From IMG/VR virus record IMGVR_UViG_3300021378_000009, positions 1 to 64,000 of that record: a stretch of DNA of 64,000 nt; one strand, 5' to 3'. The notes beneath the pieces were generated by a model. It saw only the letters and a program-made list of their open reading frames with translations, searched no databases and was not told where the DNA came from. Positions 7,109 through 12,945 of the stretch are shown in pieces (position 1 is the first letter of the stretch; each line of letters begins with the position of its first letter). Made by a program: the position numbers and the translations under genes. This stretch comes from a virus.

Positions 7109-7861
7109 CTATACGTTAAATAGCTCTTCATCTGTATATAAGTCTGAGAAGTCTTCATCTAACATTTCTATTGTGTATTCTGAATCAGCTTCAGTTTCAG
7201 TTTCAACTTCAGTTTCAGTTTCAGTTTCAGTTTCAGTTTCAGTTTCAACTTCAGTTACAACTTCAGTTTCAGTTACAACTTCAGTTTCAGTTTCAGTTTC
7301 AACTTCAGTGTTGTTTGATTCTAGTTTTAGTGAATGAGGAGTTCCGTTTAAAGTAACAGTGAGCTCTTCAATTTTATCTACTGGGATATAATGGAGTTGT
7401 TTAGGGTGATCAATTTTAGATCCGTTAGTTCTAACTTCGAAAGCAGCTGATTGGATATTCATATCCATTCTAGGACCGGCGAAACGAATCCAAGCGAATC
7501 CTGCAGTTTTAATAAACTCTCTGTATTTTAAAGTGTCATAATATTCAGCGTCAAATTGATCAAGAGTTGGAATGATGTTATCTATAGAGACTTGAACCCA
7601 TTTTTTACCTCGACCTCCGAATAAAGCTTTGAGCACCGATCTCCAATCATCTCCGTCTGGTGCTTTTCCAGAACGAACGCAAAGAGGTTTAATGTTTGAA
7701 TTAATGAGTGAATCAAGATGCTTTTTAAAGCTTGTAACTTTAGGAGAGCCTCCGTTAGAAAGAAAAGACTGAAATAATTCGATGATTTGAGTTTCGTTGC
7801 TCATAAGAACCTCGTGGATGTTAGAGTTAGAGTTAGAATCTTTATTATTTAAATTATCCAT
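7109..7861 (-). CDS. Unknown 250-aa protein with acidic Thr-Glu repeat tail
   Basis: I do not recognise this protein, but its core (residues about 50-180) is shared with the 12946-13617 product: W-R-S/T, GGRGKKWVQV, FAWIRFAGPR, FEVRTNGSKIDHPKQL and YIP. The rest is a long T-E/V-E repeat encoded by 6-bp ttcagt-type units (7186-7312), then an acidic end. Acidic tails on phage early proteins often mimic DNA or bind basic host proteins; that role is inference only. It starts after ATCTGAAAGGAT and the promoter at 7890-7929. Confidence 0.75.
   Translation of the reverse strand: MDNLNNKDSNSNSNIHEVLMSNETQIIELFQSFLSNGGSPKVTSFKKHLDSLINSNIKPLCVRSGKAPDGDDWRSVLKALFGGRGKKWVQVSIDNIIPTLDQFDAEYYDTLKYREFIKTAGFAWIRFAGPRMDMNIQSAAFEVRTNGSKIDHPKQLHYIPVDKIEELTVTLNGTPHSLKLESNNTEVETETETEVVTETEVVTEVETETETETETETEVETETEADSEYTIEMLDEDFSDLYTDEELFNV
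7186..7312. repeat. 6-bp tandem repeat coding for Thr-Glu tail
   Basis: The array is made of ttcagt units with interspersed acttca and ttacaa variants and lies in the 3' half of the 7109-7861 gene. It codes for alternating Thr/Val and Glu on the reverse strand and is a likely site of length variation. Confidence 0.9.
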
Positions 7862-7889
7862 TTTTAAATCCTTTCAGATTTATTATTAA

Positions 7890-7929
7890 TTACATGATGA
7901 TTATATCAACCAAAAATTAAATTTTACAC
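7890..7929 (-). promoter_or_regulatory. Leftward promoter GTGTAA-N18-TATAAT-N4-ATGTAA
   Basis: The boxes are GTGTAA 7924-7929, TATAAT 7900-7905 and ATGTAA 7890-7895, directly upstream of the 7109-7861 gene. Confidence 0.85.
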
Positions 7930-7940
7930 TTTAAAAGTTA

Positions 7941-8150
7941 TTATCTTTCATTTATCTCAACCATTAACTTTTCTGATGCAGTTACATTGGCTTGACGATC
8001 GATTGTGACATCCTCAACAGTATTATCTTTCAGTTTGTATTGTACAGTAGCAATTTTTTTATCCCATCCTAAAGACATCCATGAACATAGATTAGGATGA
8101 TGATTATATAAAATATGATTAATAGAGTTATAAGTAAATTCAAATTTCAT
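7941..8150 (-). CDS. Unknown 69-aa protein, paralogue of the 10640-10849 product
   Basis: The function is not recognised. The pattern FTYNSINHILYNHHPNL...LGWDKKIATVQY...VEDVTIDRQANVTASEKLMVE aligns along the full length with the 10640-10849 product, so the pair arose by duplication. It starts at 8150 after ATCTGAAAGGAT. It is a compact, probably alpha/beta protein without Cys pairs or a membrane segment. Confidence 0.75.
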   Translation of the reverse strand: MKFEFTYNSINHILYNHHPNLCSWMSLGWDKKIATVQYKLKDNTVEDVTIDRQANVTASEKLMVEINER

Positions 8151-8223
8151 ATTAAATCCTTTCAGATTTATAGATTTTAAAGATTTATATAATTAATATT
8201 ATTTTTAAATAATTTATTATTAA

Positions 8224-8263
8224 TTACATGGTGATTATATCAACCAAAAATTAAATTTTACAC
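8224..8263 (-). promoter_or_regulatory. Leftward promoter GTGTAA-N18-TATAAT-N4-ATGTAA
   Basis: The boxes are GTGTAA 8258-8263, TATAAT 8234-8239 and ATGTAA 8224-8229, upstream of the 7941-8150 gene. An AT-rich leader of about 70 nt separates it from the start codon. Confidence 0.85.
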
Positions 8264-8271
8264 AATGAGAG

Positions 8272-8547
8272 TTACTTGCAGAATCTTCGCAAATCGCTGG
8301 ATAAGATATCGAAAGAATTGTTATTGTGATCTTTAACAGTAACGTATGATTCTGCCCACTTTGTTTCACACTTTCCCTTAGCTATGACAGTTAAATTTGA
8401 ACCTACTGTTAAAATTCTATTAACATCTGTAACTTTAGGATAAACACATTCAGGATGATCGCTGTGATTTGTTAAGATCTTATTGTATTGAGCAATCTTT
8501 TTAATGGTTAAAATATCTCCGATGTTTGTTGTACGTATTGAAGCCAT
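8272..8547 (-). CDS. Unknown protein, 91 aa
   Basis: I do not recognise this protein. It starts MASIRTTNIGDILTIKKIAQ at 8547, with a weak GAAGGATT site. The body suggests a small beta-barrel (ILTVGSNLTVIAKGKCETKWAESYVTVKDHNNNSFDI), comparable in size and feel to SH3- or OB-like early phage proteins, but no motif settles this. It has two upstream promoters in tandem (8577-8616 and 8699-8728). Confidence 0.65.
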   Translation of the reverse strand: MASIRTTNIGDILTIKKIAQYNKILTNHSDHPECVYPKVTDVNRILTVGSNLTVIAKGKCETKWAESYVTVKDHNNNSFDILSSDLRRFCK

Positions 8548-8576
8548 ATTTTAAATCCTTCCATCTTTATTATTTA

Positions 8577-8616
8577 TTACATGATGATTATATCAATTAA
8601 AAATTAAATTTTACAC
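8577..8616 (-). promoter_or_regulatory. Leftward promoter GTGTAA-N18-TATAAT-N4-ATGTAA
   Basis: The boxes are GTGTAA 8611-8616, TATAAT 8587-8592 and ATGTAA 8577-8582, just upstream of the 8272-8547 gene. Confidence 0.85.
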
Positions 8617-8698
8617 AAAATTTATTGCTCACATTATCTACAATTCAAATAATAAAAGTAATAGTAAAAAATTCTATTGCTGATAATATGCAATTTAT

Positions 8699-8728
8699 AT
8701 TATACAAAATTAACTTAACAATTTACAC
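8699..8728 (-). promoter_or_regulatory. Second leftward promoter in tandem, GTGTAA-N18-TATAAT
   Basis: The boxes are GTGTAA 8723-8728 and TATAAT 8699-8704. No gene lies between it and the promoter at 8577-8616, so it is a tandem promoter for the 8272-8547 gene. A copy of the conserved upstream element adjoins its -35 side. Confidence 0.65.
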
Positions 8729-8766
8729 GTTGACGACTCTAAGCGATGTTACATCAAGTCATTTAT
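8729..8766 (-). promoter_or_regulatory. Conserved element upstream of a leftward promoter (copy 1)
   Basis: On the reverse strand it reads AATGACTTGATGTAACATCG, followed by CTTAGAGTCGTCAA. It directly abuts the -35 box. Related copies precede promoters at 9.5, 10.1, 11.3, 11.7, 12.0 and 12.8 kb. The position suits an activator site or terminator-like element, and GATGTaACATC is a near palindrome. Confidence 0.5.
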
Positions 8767-8791
8767 TGTATAAGCTTGATACTACGTTATT

Positions 8792-9067
8792 TTAAACAAC
8801 ACTCTCTAACAATATTTTATTTAATTGTATTTTGTTTTTAAACATTCCATAATCACGTTTAGTGTCTAACACAAGACATCCATCGTTTAAGTTATCGCTT
8901 AGTAGCTTTGTTAAACAATTGTCAATAAATTTATTCATATCTTTAATTATATTCTCACTTTTTATTGCGTAGCCGTATAATAAAATACAATCAGCGAATT
9001 CTAATATACGCTCATGATCTTTACAAATCCCAATTTGATCTTTGCCATATAAACTGAAATGATCCAT
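8792..9067 (-). CDS. Unknown protein, 91 aa
   Basis: I do not recognise this protein. It starts MDHFSLYGKDQIGICKDHER at 9067 after AAAGGGTTTTATT. It looks mainly helical and soluble. No promoter separates it from the 9094-9471 gene upstream, and the gap is 26 nt, so the two form an operon from the promoter at 9509-9548. Confidence 0.65.
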   Translation of the reverse strand: MDHFSLYGKDQIGICKDHERILEFADCILLYGYAIKSENIIKDMNKFIDNCLTKLLSDNLNDGCLVLDTKRDYGMFKNKIQLNKILLESVV

Positions 9068-9093
9068 AATAAAACCCTTTGTTTGTAAATTTG

Positions 9094-9471
9094 TTAGGCT
9101 GCTCTAGCTTTGAGCCAGTTTTGCAGTGTAAAGATATGATATTCCATATCTTCTACAAGATCTTCTTCCACTTCATAAGACAATTCAGAGTCGATAACAT
9201 ATTTAACATCATGAGTTTCTAAGATAGCTTCAAGTGCTGCTTGGCCTGCTTCCCAATACTCACCCATACTGAATGGGATGTGATCAATTGAAGATGGAAG
9301 ATATTCTTCTCGAATAACTTTTCTTGCGCATTCCATATCTTTAGGACCTGAATCAGATTCAGTAACAAGAACGACGTCACCACTTTCGTAGTTGATATGA
9401 CCGATGCCAGAAGGGAGAGATCGATAATCGATTTGAAAATACGTAGAGTTTAGTAAGTCTTTAGTAGTCAT
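9094..9471 (-). CDS. Unknown acidic protein, 125 aa
   Basis: I do not recognise this protein. It starts MTTKDLLNSTYFQIDYRSLP at 9471, after a TTAAAGGATTAAT site. It is acidic, with a helical C-terminal half (WEAGQAALEAILE, then VEEDLVEDMEYHIFTLQNWL). It is the first gene behind the promoter at 9509-9548 and precedes the 8792-9067 gene. Confidence 0.65.
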   Translation of the reverse strand: MTTKDLLNSTYFQIDYRSLPSGIGHINYESGDVVLVTESDSGPKDMECARKVIREEYLPSSIDHIPFSMGEYWEAGQAALEAILETHDVKYVIDSELSYEVEEDLVEDMEYHIFTLQNWLKARAA

Positions 9472-9508
9472 ATTAATCCTTTAAGATTATTTTGGATTGA
9501 ATCCTTAT

Positions 9509-9548
9509 TTACATAAAGATTATATCAATTATAAATTAAATTTTACAC
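9509..9548 (-). promoter_or_regulatory. Leftward promoter GTGTAA-N18-TATAAT-N4-ATGTAA
   Basis: The boxes are GTGTAA 9543-9548, TATAAT 9519-9524 and ATGTAA 9509-9514, upstream of the 9094-9471 gene. Confidence 0.85.
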
Positions 9549-9552
9549 TTAA

Positions 9553-9592
9553 GAGATGACGTTGCTTAGTCTTGCGACATCAAGTCATCTAG
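9553..9592 (-). promoter_or_regulatory. Conserved element upstream of a leftward promoter (copy 2)
   Basis: The reverse strand reads AGATGACTTGATGTCGCAAG followed by ACTAAGCAACGTCATC. The TGA in AGATGA is the stop codon of the 9585-10004 gene, so the element joins that stop to the next promoter. GATGAC and GTCATC at its ends are inverted repeats. Confidence 0.5.
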
Positions 9593-10004
9593 AGATTAGA
9601 GTATAATTTGGTTTAGCGAATCGACCTTTATATCCTCTGTAGTTAGATGAGTGATGATCGATGATATCCATTCGCTTTTGGGCACAAGGCTCTTTGATAA
9701 CTCCAGTTGATGTGTATGAGTATTCATATCCGTTAGGCGCTTTATATGTTTGTTTTGTAGCTGTTCTTTTGTTAATAACGAACTGATCTTGAACTTTATA
9801 AGATATTTGACTTGTTGTATAAGGTGAAACGTAGGTTGCTTTAATTTCCCGGCGAACATATCCGTTTAAATATGTAATGTATGAGACTTTGTGATGAGTA
9901 TCATAAAACTGACGATTTCCTCGTTTCGCTTGGCCCAGAGTTGTTGTTTCGCAAAGCGTTGGGTTTTTAGGATTGATATTAAATAGTGATAAAACGTTTT
10001 CCAT
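9585..10004 (-). CDS. Unknown basic protein, 139 aa, paralogue of the 6299-6703 product
   Basis: The function is not recognised. It shares the central GYVRR[EV]IK motif and a similar Tyr-rich lead-in with the 6299-6703 product. It is rich in Tyr, Lys and Arg, with a basic C-terminus (YRGYKGRFAKPNY), so nucleic-acid or RNA-polymerase binding is conceivable but unproven. The overlapping alternate frame 9596-9859 is a shadow. It starts at 10004 with AAAAGTAAAGGTATTTAAT upstream. Confidence 0.65.
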   Translation of the reverse strand: MENVLSLFNINPKNPTLCETTTLGQAKRGNRQFYDTHHKVSYITYLNGYVRREIKATYVSPYTTSQISYKVQDQFVINKRTATKQTYKAPNGYEYSYTSTGVIKEPCAQKRMDIIDHHSSNYRGYKGRFAKPNYTLISR

Positions 10005-10046
10005 ATTAAATACCTTTACTTTTAAAAATGTTATTGTAATCCTTAT

Positions 10047-10086
10047 TTACATAAAGATTATATCAATTAAAAATTAAATTTTACAC
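10047..10086 (-). promoter_or_regulatory. Leftward promoter GTGTAA-N18-TATAAT-N4-ATGTAA
   Basis: The boxes are GTGTAA 10081-10086, TATAAT 10057-10062 and ATGTAA 10047-10052, upstream of the 9585-10004 gene. Confidence 0.85.
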
Positions 10087-10089
10087 ATC

Positions 10090-10128
10090 GCAGATGACGT
10101 ATCCTAACCTTGACGACTCGAATCAATT
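10090..10128 (-). promoter_or_regulatory. Conserved element upstream of a leftward promoter (copy 3)
   Basis: The reverse strand contains AAGGTTAGGATACGTCATCT just upstream of the -35 box, the same block as at 11.3 and 12.0 kb. It follows the 10127-10570 stop codon. Confidence 0.5.
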
Positions 10129-10570
10129 AAGATAAGGTTGCATTAATAATATTAACATTATCTTCAGCAGATAAAATATATTTATCCATTCTCCATGTTG
10201 TTCTGATTGTTGTAATATACTCACTTTTTTTCTCACGATAACTCAAAGATGGGAAACGACCTTCTTGAATATCCCACATGAGATTAGCAAATTCATCAGG
10301 TATTTTGCTTTCAATCGTTACTTTGATAAAATCCCAGTCATCATCTTGTTTAATTAATTTCGCTGATAGTTTTGGTATTGAAACATTTGTTTTTTCTGCG
10401 ATGTCTAAGGTTGCAATGAGATCTTGACACTCAACCATATCAGTTAACATTTGTTCGCCAGACTTCAGCATCTCTGTTGAACAGAAATCTTTATTATCAG
10501 TCCAGACTGATCCTAACACTGTGGTATCATTTATTGGTTTAGCATTTTTAATTAATTGAGATAAATTCAT
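10127..10570 (-). CDS. Unknown protein, 147 aa
   Basis: I do not recognise this protein. It starts MNLSQLIKNAKPINDTTVLG at 10570 after AGAAGGATTCAAT and is the first gene below the promoter at 10602-10631. It is soluble, with an acidic middle and an aromatic stretch (FPSLSYREKKSEYITTIRTTWRMDKY written in part as FPSLSYREKK). No motif indicates a function. Confidence 0.65.
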   Translation of the reverse strand: MNLSQLIKNAKPINDTTVLGSVWTDNKDFCSTEMLKSGEQMLTDMVECQDLIATLDIAEKTNVSIPKLSAKLIKQDDDWDFIKVTIESKIPDEFANLMWDIQEGRFPSLSYREKKSEYITTIRTTWRMDKYILSAEDNVNIINATLS

Positions 10571-10601
10571 ATTGAATCCTTCTATTGGCGGGTGGTGATT
10601 A

Positions 10602-10631
10602 ATTATAAAACAAATAGAGACTTAGTTACAC
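10602..10631 (-). promoter_or_regulatory. Leftward promoter GTGTAA-N18-TATAAT
   Basis: The boxes are GTGTAA 10626-10631 and TATAAT 10602-10607. The spacer (CTAAGTCTCTATTTGTTT) is unrelated to that of the other copies, yet still 18 nt, which supports selection on spacing. Confidence 0.75.
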
Positions 10632-10639
10632 GATGTAGG

Positions 10640-10849
10640 TTAACCTATATCTTGCATCTCTGCCATTACTTTTTCTGAAGCATGCACAATTCCTTGTTTA
10701 TCTACAGTAACGTCTTCTTCAGTTCCATCTTCCATCATATAACCTACCGTCGCAATGTTATCGTCCCAGCCTAGAGTAGACCAGTAACCAGAAAGATTAT
10801 GATGATGACGATTTAAAGCATCGTTAACTGATTCATACGTAAATTCCAT
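10640..10849 (-). CDS. Unknown 69-aa protein, paralogue of the 7941-8150 product
   Basis: It aligns end to end with the 7941-8150 product: FTYESVNDALNRHHHNL, LGWDDNIATVGY, EEDVTVDKQG, ASEKVMAEM. It is slightly more acidic. It starts at 10849 after ATCTGAAAGGATTTAAAAT, the same leader type as its paralogue, and lies below the promoter at 10890-10928. Function is unknown. Confidence 0.75.
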   Translation of the reverse strand: MEFTYESVNDALNRHHHNLSGYWSTLGWDDNIATVGYMMEDGTEEDVTVDKQGIVHASEKVMAEMQDIG

Positions 10850-10889
10850 ATTTTAAATCCTTTCAGATTGTTTTAGTTTGTATCCTTGA

Positions 10890-10928
10890 TTACATAAAAA
10901 TTATATCACACCAAATAATTTATTACAC
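10890..10928 (-). promoter_or_regulatory. Leftward promoter overlapping the upstream stop codon
   Basis: The boxes are GTGTAA 10923-10928 (spacer 17), TATAAT 10900-10905 and ATGTAA 10890-10895. GTGTAA is also the Val codon and TAA stop of the 10923-11237 gene, so coding end and promoter are shared. Confidence 0.8.
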
Positions 10929-11237
10929 GTTAACAACATAATCTTTGAAATCTTCGAAAAGTGCTGGGTGAATTTCAAAAGTTTCATTGCCTATAGGCTC
11001 ACCAAGGTAATAATCAGTTTGAGTTTCAGGGTTCCACATAAAACAAACACCAGCCATAGCTCCAGTTGGACAAACAACTGATACAGTGTAAAAGCCATTC
11101 TTGCCTTTTTTTACTGAATCGATTTTATAACCGTAGTCCATACCGTTACAAAAATCTTCAGCTAACGCTTCGATTTGTTGTTCAACAGTCTTATTTAAAA
11201 AACCCGTTTTATTAGCTGTATTTTTTAAAACCTGCAT
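10923..11237 (-). CDS. Unknown protein, 104 aa
   Basis: I do not recognise this protein. It starts MQVLKNTANKTGFLNKTVEQ at 11237 after ATCTGAAAGGATTTAAA. The central part looks like a beta-sheet (GFYTVSVVCPTGAMAGVCFMW) with two cysteines. Its last two codons, GTG TAA, are the -35 box of the next promoter. The gene is driven by the promoter at 11276-11315. Confidence 0.65.
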   Translation of the reverse strand: MQVLKNTANKTGFLNKTVEQQIEALAEDFCNGMDYGYKIDSVKKGKNGFYTVSVVCPTGAMAGVCFMWNPETQTDYYLGEPIGNETFEIHPALFEDFKDYVVNV

Positions 11238-11275
11238 TTTAAATCCTTTCAGATTATTTTATATTAAATCCTTAA

Positions 11276-11315
11276 TTACATAAAGATTATATCAATTAAA
11301 AATTAAATTTTACAC
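11276..11315 (-). promoter_or_regulatory. Leftward promoter GTGTAA-N18-TATAAT-N4-ATGTAA
   Basis: The boxes are GTGTAA 11310-11315, TATAAT 11286-11291 and ATGTAA 11276-11281, upstream of the 10923-11237 gene. Confidence 0.85.
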
Positions 11316-11316
11316 A

Positions 11317-11355
11317 TCGCAGATGACGTATCCTAGCCTTGTAACATCAAATCAA
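11317..11355 (-). promoter_or_regulatory. Conserved element upstream of a leftward promoter (copy 4)
   Basis: The reverse strand reads GATGTTACAAGGCTAGGATA then CGTCATCTGCGATG. Here the block codes for the last residues (DLMLQG) and the TAG stop of the 11333-11518 gene, which shows the element spreading into coding sequence. Confidence 0.5.
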
Positions 11356-11518
11356 TAAACACAGCAGCATTAGAAATAATGTAAAAAGGTAATGATACCA
11401 GAAATGATAGAACAAAAAGATTGACTGATAATTTAAAACCAAAAAATACTGTTTGCATAAAACTTAGTTTATTAACTTTAAATGATAACGAAACTAAGTC
11501 TTTAGATAAATTGAACAT
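11333..11518 (-). CDS. Small membrane protein, 61 aa
   Basis: I do not recognise this protein. Residues about 20-53 are strongly hydrophobic and could form one long or two short membrane helices (VFFGFKLSVNLFVLSFLVSL, then FYIISNAAVFIDLML). The ribosome site upstream of ATG 11518 is weak (GAGTAAATT). It lies directly downstream of another tiny membrane peptide (11535-11621), so the two may act together at the inner membrane. Confidence 0.6.
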   Translation of the reverse strand: MFNLSKDLVSLSFKVNKLSFMQTVFFGFKLSVNLFVLSFLVSLPFYIISNAAVFIDLMLQG

Positions 11519-11534
11519 AAATTTACTCGTGAGT

Positions 11535-11621
11535 CTAAGTTGATAATATATATACTAAAACTGTAATTAACATTATTAATAAAACAATATCAAAGCAAAC
11601 AGTTTGTGCTTTAGTTAACAA
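11535..11621 (-). CDS. 28-aa single-helix membrane peptide with TTG start
   Basis: The TTG at 11621 has GAAAGG 8 nt upstream, and the frame reads LTKAQTVCFDIVLLIMLITV then LVYILST. It is essentially one transmembrane helix. It is the first frame after the promoter at 11646-11685 and sits 16 nt above the next membrane-protein gene. The good ribosome site and promoter support it. Confidence 0.5.
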   Translation of the reverse strand: MLTKAQTVCFDIVLLIMLITVLVYILST

Positions 11622-11645
11622 ATAGTGCCTTTCGTTTTTCCTTAA

Positions 11646-11685
11646 TTACATAAATATTATAATATTTTAAATTTATATTTTACAC
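11646..11685 (-). promoter_or_regulatory. Leftward promoter GTGTAA-N18-TATAAT-N4-ATGTAA
   Basis: The boxes are GTGTAA 11680-11685, TATAAT 11656-11661 and ATGTAA 11646-11651, upstream of the two small membrane-protein frames. Confidence 0.85.
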
Positions 11686-11686
11686 A

Positions 11687-11725
11687 TCGCTGATGAACGT
11701 ATCCAAGCCTTGTCACATCAAATTA
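11687..11725 (-). promoter_or_regulatory. Conserved element upstream of a leftward promoter (copy 5)
   Basis: The reverse strand reads GATGTGACAAGGCTTGGATA then CGTTCATCAGCGATG, next to the -35 box. The TGA overlapping its start is the stop of the 11718-11912 gene. Confidence 0.45.
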
Positions 11726-11912
11726 TATAATCATGTTGTCTTTGCTCAGTAAGATAACGGTAAGCAAGCTGAGATGCAATCGCAATATCTCCTAAATCTG
11801 CGTTTCTTGTCACGAATTGAGATAAAGCTTTTACAAAAGAGTCATAACCGAACTCTCTAACAGACATATCACGATATTCAATGTATACTTGACGAATTTT
11901 AACAGAACTCAT
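11718..11912 (-). CDS. Unknown protein, 64 aa
   Basis: I do not recognise this protein. It starts MSSVKIRQVYIEYRDMSVRE at 11912 after ATCTGAAAGGATTTAAT. It looks all-helical (FVKALSQFVTR, IAIASQLAYRYLTEQRQ) and soluble. It is the first gene below the promoter at 11998-12037. Confidence 0.65.
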   Translation of the reverse strand: MSSVKIRQVYIEYRDMSVREFGYDSFVKALSQFVTRNADLGDIAIASQLAYRYLTEQRQHDYII

Positions 11913-11997
11913 ATTAAATCCTTTCAGATTTATAAATTTTAAAGATTTATAATAATTAATATTTTTTTTATTTAATTTTTAAATAATTTATTATTTA

Positions 11998-12037
11998 TTA
12001 CATGGTGATTATAATATTTAATTAATAAATTTTACAC
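11998..12037 (-). promoter_or_regulatory. Leftward promoter GTGTAA-N18-TATAAT-N4-ATGTAA
   Basis: The boxes are GTGTAA 12032-12037, TATAAT 12008-12013 and ATGTAA 11998-12003, upstream of the 11718-11912 gene. Confidence 0.85.
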
Positions 12038-12038
12038 A

Positions 12039-12079
12039 TCACAGATGACGTATCCTAACCTTGTAACATCAAGTCATCT
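12039..12079 (-). promoter_or_regulatory. Conserved element upstream of a leftward promoter (copy 6)
   Basis: The reverse strand reads AGATGACTTGATGTTACAAG then GTTAGGATACGTCATCTGTG. AGATGA contains the stop of the 12074-12256 gene, exactly as in the copy at 9553. Confidence 0.5.
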
Positions 12080-12256
12080 ATCAAGATTACGAATAGTCTC
12101 TTTATACTCATCACAGTCTTTCCTTGAAACCTCTCCAGAGCACACAACATTAACTTCGTCACCTAGATATGCATCATAAGCTAAACATATACACCCAAGA
12201 AAAGATATAGACAAAAACAATACAATCAAAAATGCCTGGATCTTATAAATCAACAT
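12074..12256 (-). CDS. Small exported or membrane-anchored Cys-containing protein, 60 aa
   Basis: I place the start at ATG 12256 (MLIYKIQAFLIVLFLSISFL), 7 nt after GAGG; the TTG at 12262 is too close to it. Residues 5-26 form a hydrophobic signal or anchor with LGC, which resembles a lipobox. The remaining 35 residues are charged with two further cysteines (C-SGEVSRKD-C), so a small disulfide-bonded periplasmic lipopeptide is possible. Function is unknown. Confidence 0.6.
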   Translation of the reverse strand: MLIYKIQAFLIVLFLSISFLGCICLAYDAYLGDEVNVVCSGEVSRKDCDEYKETIRNLDR

Positions 12257-12324
12257 ACACAAACCTCACTCATCTAATGTTAGTAGTTAAAAAATATTTT
12301 CAATATGACAACTCAAAACAACGT

Positions 12325-12408
12325 TTATTGTTCAAACAAGAACAGATAGATAAACCCAGCCATTGGAAGTGTCACTGTGATTGTTAATAAAATTCCATAA
12401 ATATCCAT
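12325..12408 (-). CDS. 27-aa single-helix membrane peptide
   Basis: ATG 12408 has GAGAGG 8 nt upstream and reads MDIYGILLTITVTLPMAGFI then YLFLFEQ. The whole peptide is one transmembrane helix. It is the first frame behind the promoter at 12445-12484 and precedes the 12074-12256 gene. The strong RBS and promoter context make translation likely. Confidence 0.55.
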   Translation of the reverse strand: MDIYGILLTITVTLPMAGFIYLFLFEQ

Positions 12409-12444
12409 AAAATAAACCTCTCGTCGTTAATTGATTAATTATCC

Positions 12445-12484
12445 TTACATCGTTATTATAATATAACAACTTCATAAATTACAC
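12445..12484 (-). promoter_or_regulatory. Leftward promoter overlapping the upstream stop codon
   Basis: The boxes are GTGTAA 12479-12484, TATAAT 12455-12460 and ATGTAA 12445-12450. GTGTAA is also the Val codon and stop of the 12479-12724 gene. Confidence 0.85.
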
Positions 12485-12724
12485 GTTTAGAAAATATTCT
12501 TCCTTAAAATCATCTTTATCATCACACTCATCGTAAAACAAAACATATCCAACTTCTTTCATCACTTCATTTTTAACTTCAAAAAATGTATACTTCGTTT
12601 CGTCACCATCATCTCCTCGTGTAACACTATCAGTAAATTCATGACGCGCTTCTTCAACTGTTTTAAATGGACCATATAACTGCGACTCTGTATATCCACG
12701 TTGTACAACTGAAACAAAAATCAT
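12479..12724 (-). CDS. Unknown acidic protein, 81 aa
   Basis: I do not recognise this protein. It starts MIFVSVVQRGYTESQLYGPF at 12724 after GAAAGG. The N-terminal pattern (beta strand, GPFKTVEEARHEF) resembles small phage proteins of an RRM-like or SPOR-like alpha/beta build, but that is a guess. The C-terminus is very acidic (DECDDKDDFKEEYF). It ends in the promoter box of the next unit. Confidence 0.65.
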   Translation of the reverse strand: MIFVSVVQRGYTESQLYGPFKTVEEARHEFTDSVTRGDDGDETKYTFFEVKNEVMKEVGYVLFYDECDDKDDFKEEYFLNV

Positions 12725-12769
12725 ATTAAACCTTTCATCGTGATGTTGCTTGAAATATTGTTTCCTTCC

Positions 12770-12809
12770 TTACATGTATATTATACATTAAAGAATCAAA
12801 TTTTTACAC
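12770..12809 (-). promoter_or_regulatory. Leftward promoter GTGTAA-N18-TATAAT-N4-ATGTAA
   Basis: The boxes are GTGTAA 12804-12809, TATAAT 12780-12785 and ATGTAA 12770-12775, upstream of the 12479-12724 gene. Confidence 0.85.
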
Positions 12810-12823
12810 GTTTGACGATACGA

Positions 12824-12907
12824 ATCATCGTAACTTCAAATCATTTATCTAATCATCGTAACTTCAAATCATTTATCTAATCATCGTAACTTCAAATCAT
12901 TTATCTA
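12824..12907. repeat. Three-copy 28-bp tandem repeat upstream of a promoter
   Basis: Three perfect 28-bp units (each beginning atcatcgtaacttcaaatca) lie just upstream of the promoter at 12770-12809 in transcription order. The unit is a variant of the conserved upstream element (reverse: GATTTGAAGTTACGATGATT), so the element has been amplified here. ACGAT/ATCGT inverted repeats flank the promoter-proximal end. Confidence 0.9.
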
Positions 12908-12945
12908 ATCGTCGTTTATCCATCAATCCCCAACCCAAACCCTAA

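Noticed and set aside
7074-7356. Forward Ser-Val or Gln-Phe repeat frames
   Set aside because: They are shadows of the 6-bp Thr-Glu array of the reverse gene.
12824-12907. CRISPR array
   Set aside because: The three 28-bp units are directly tandem without spacers.
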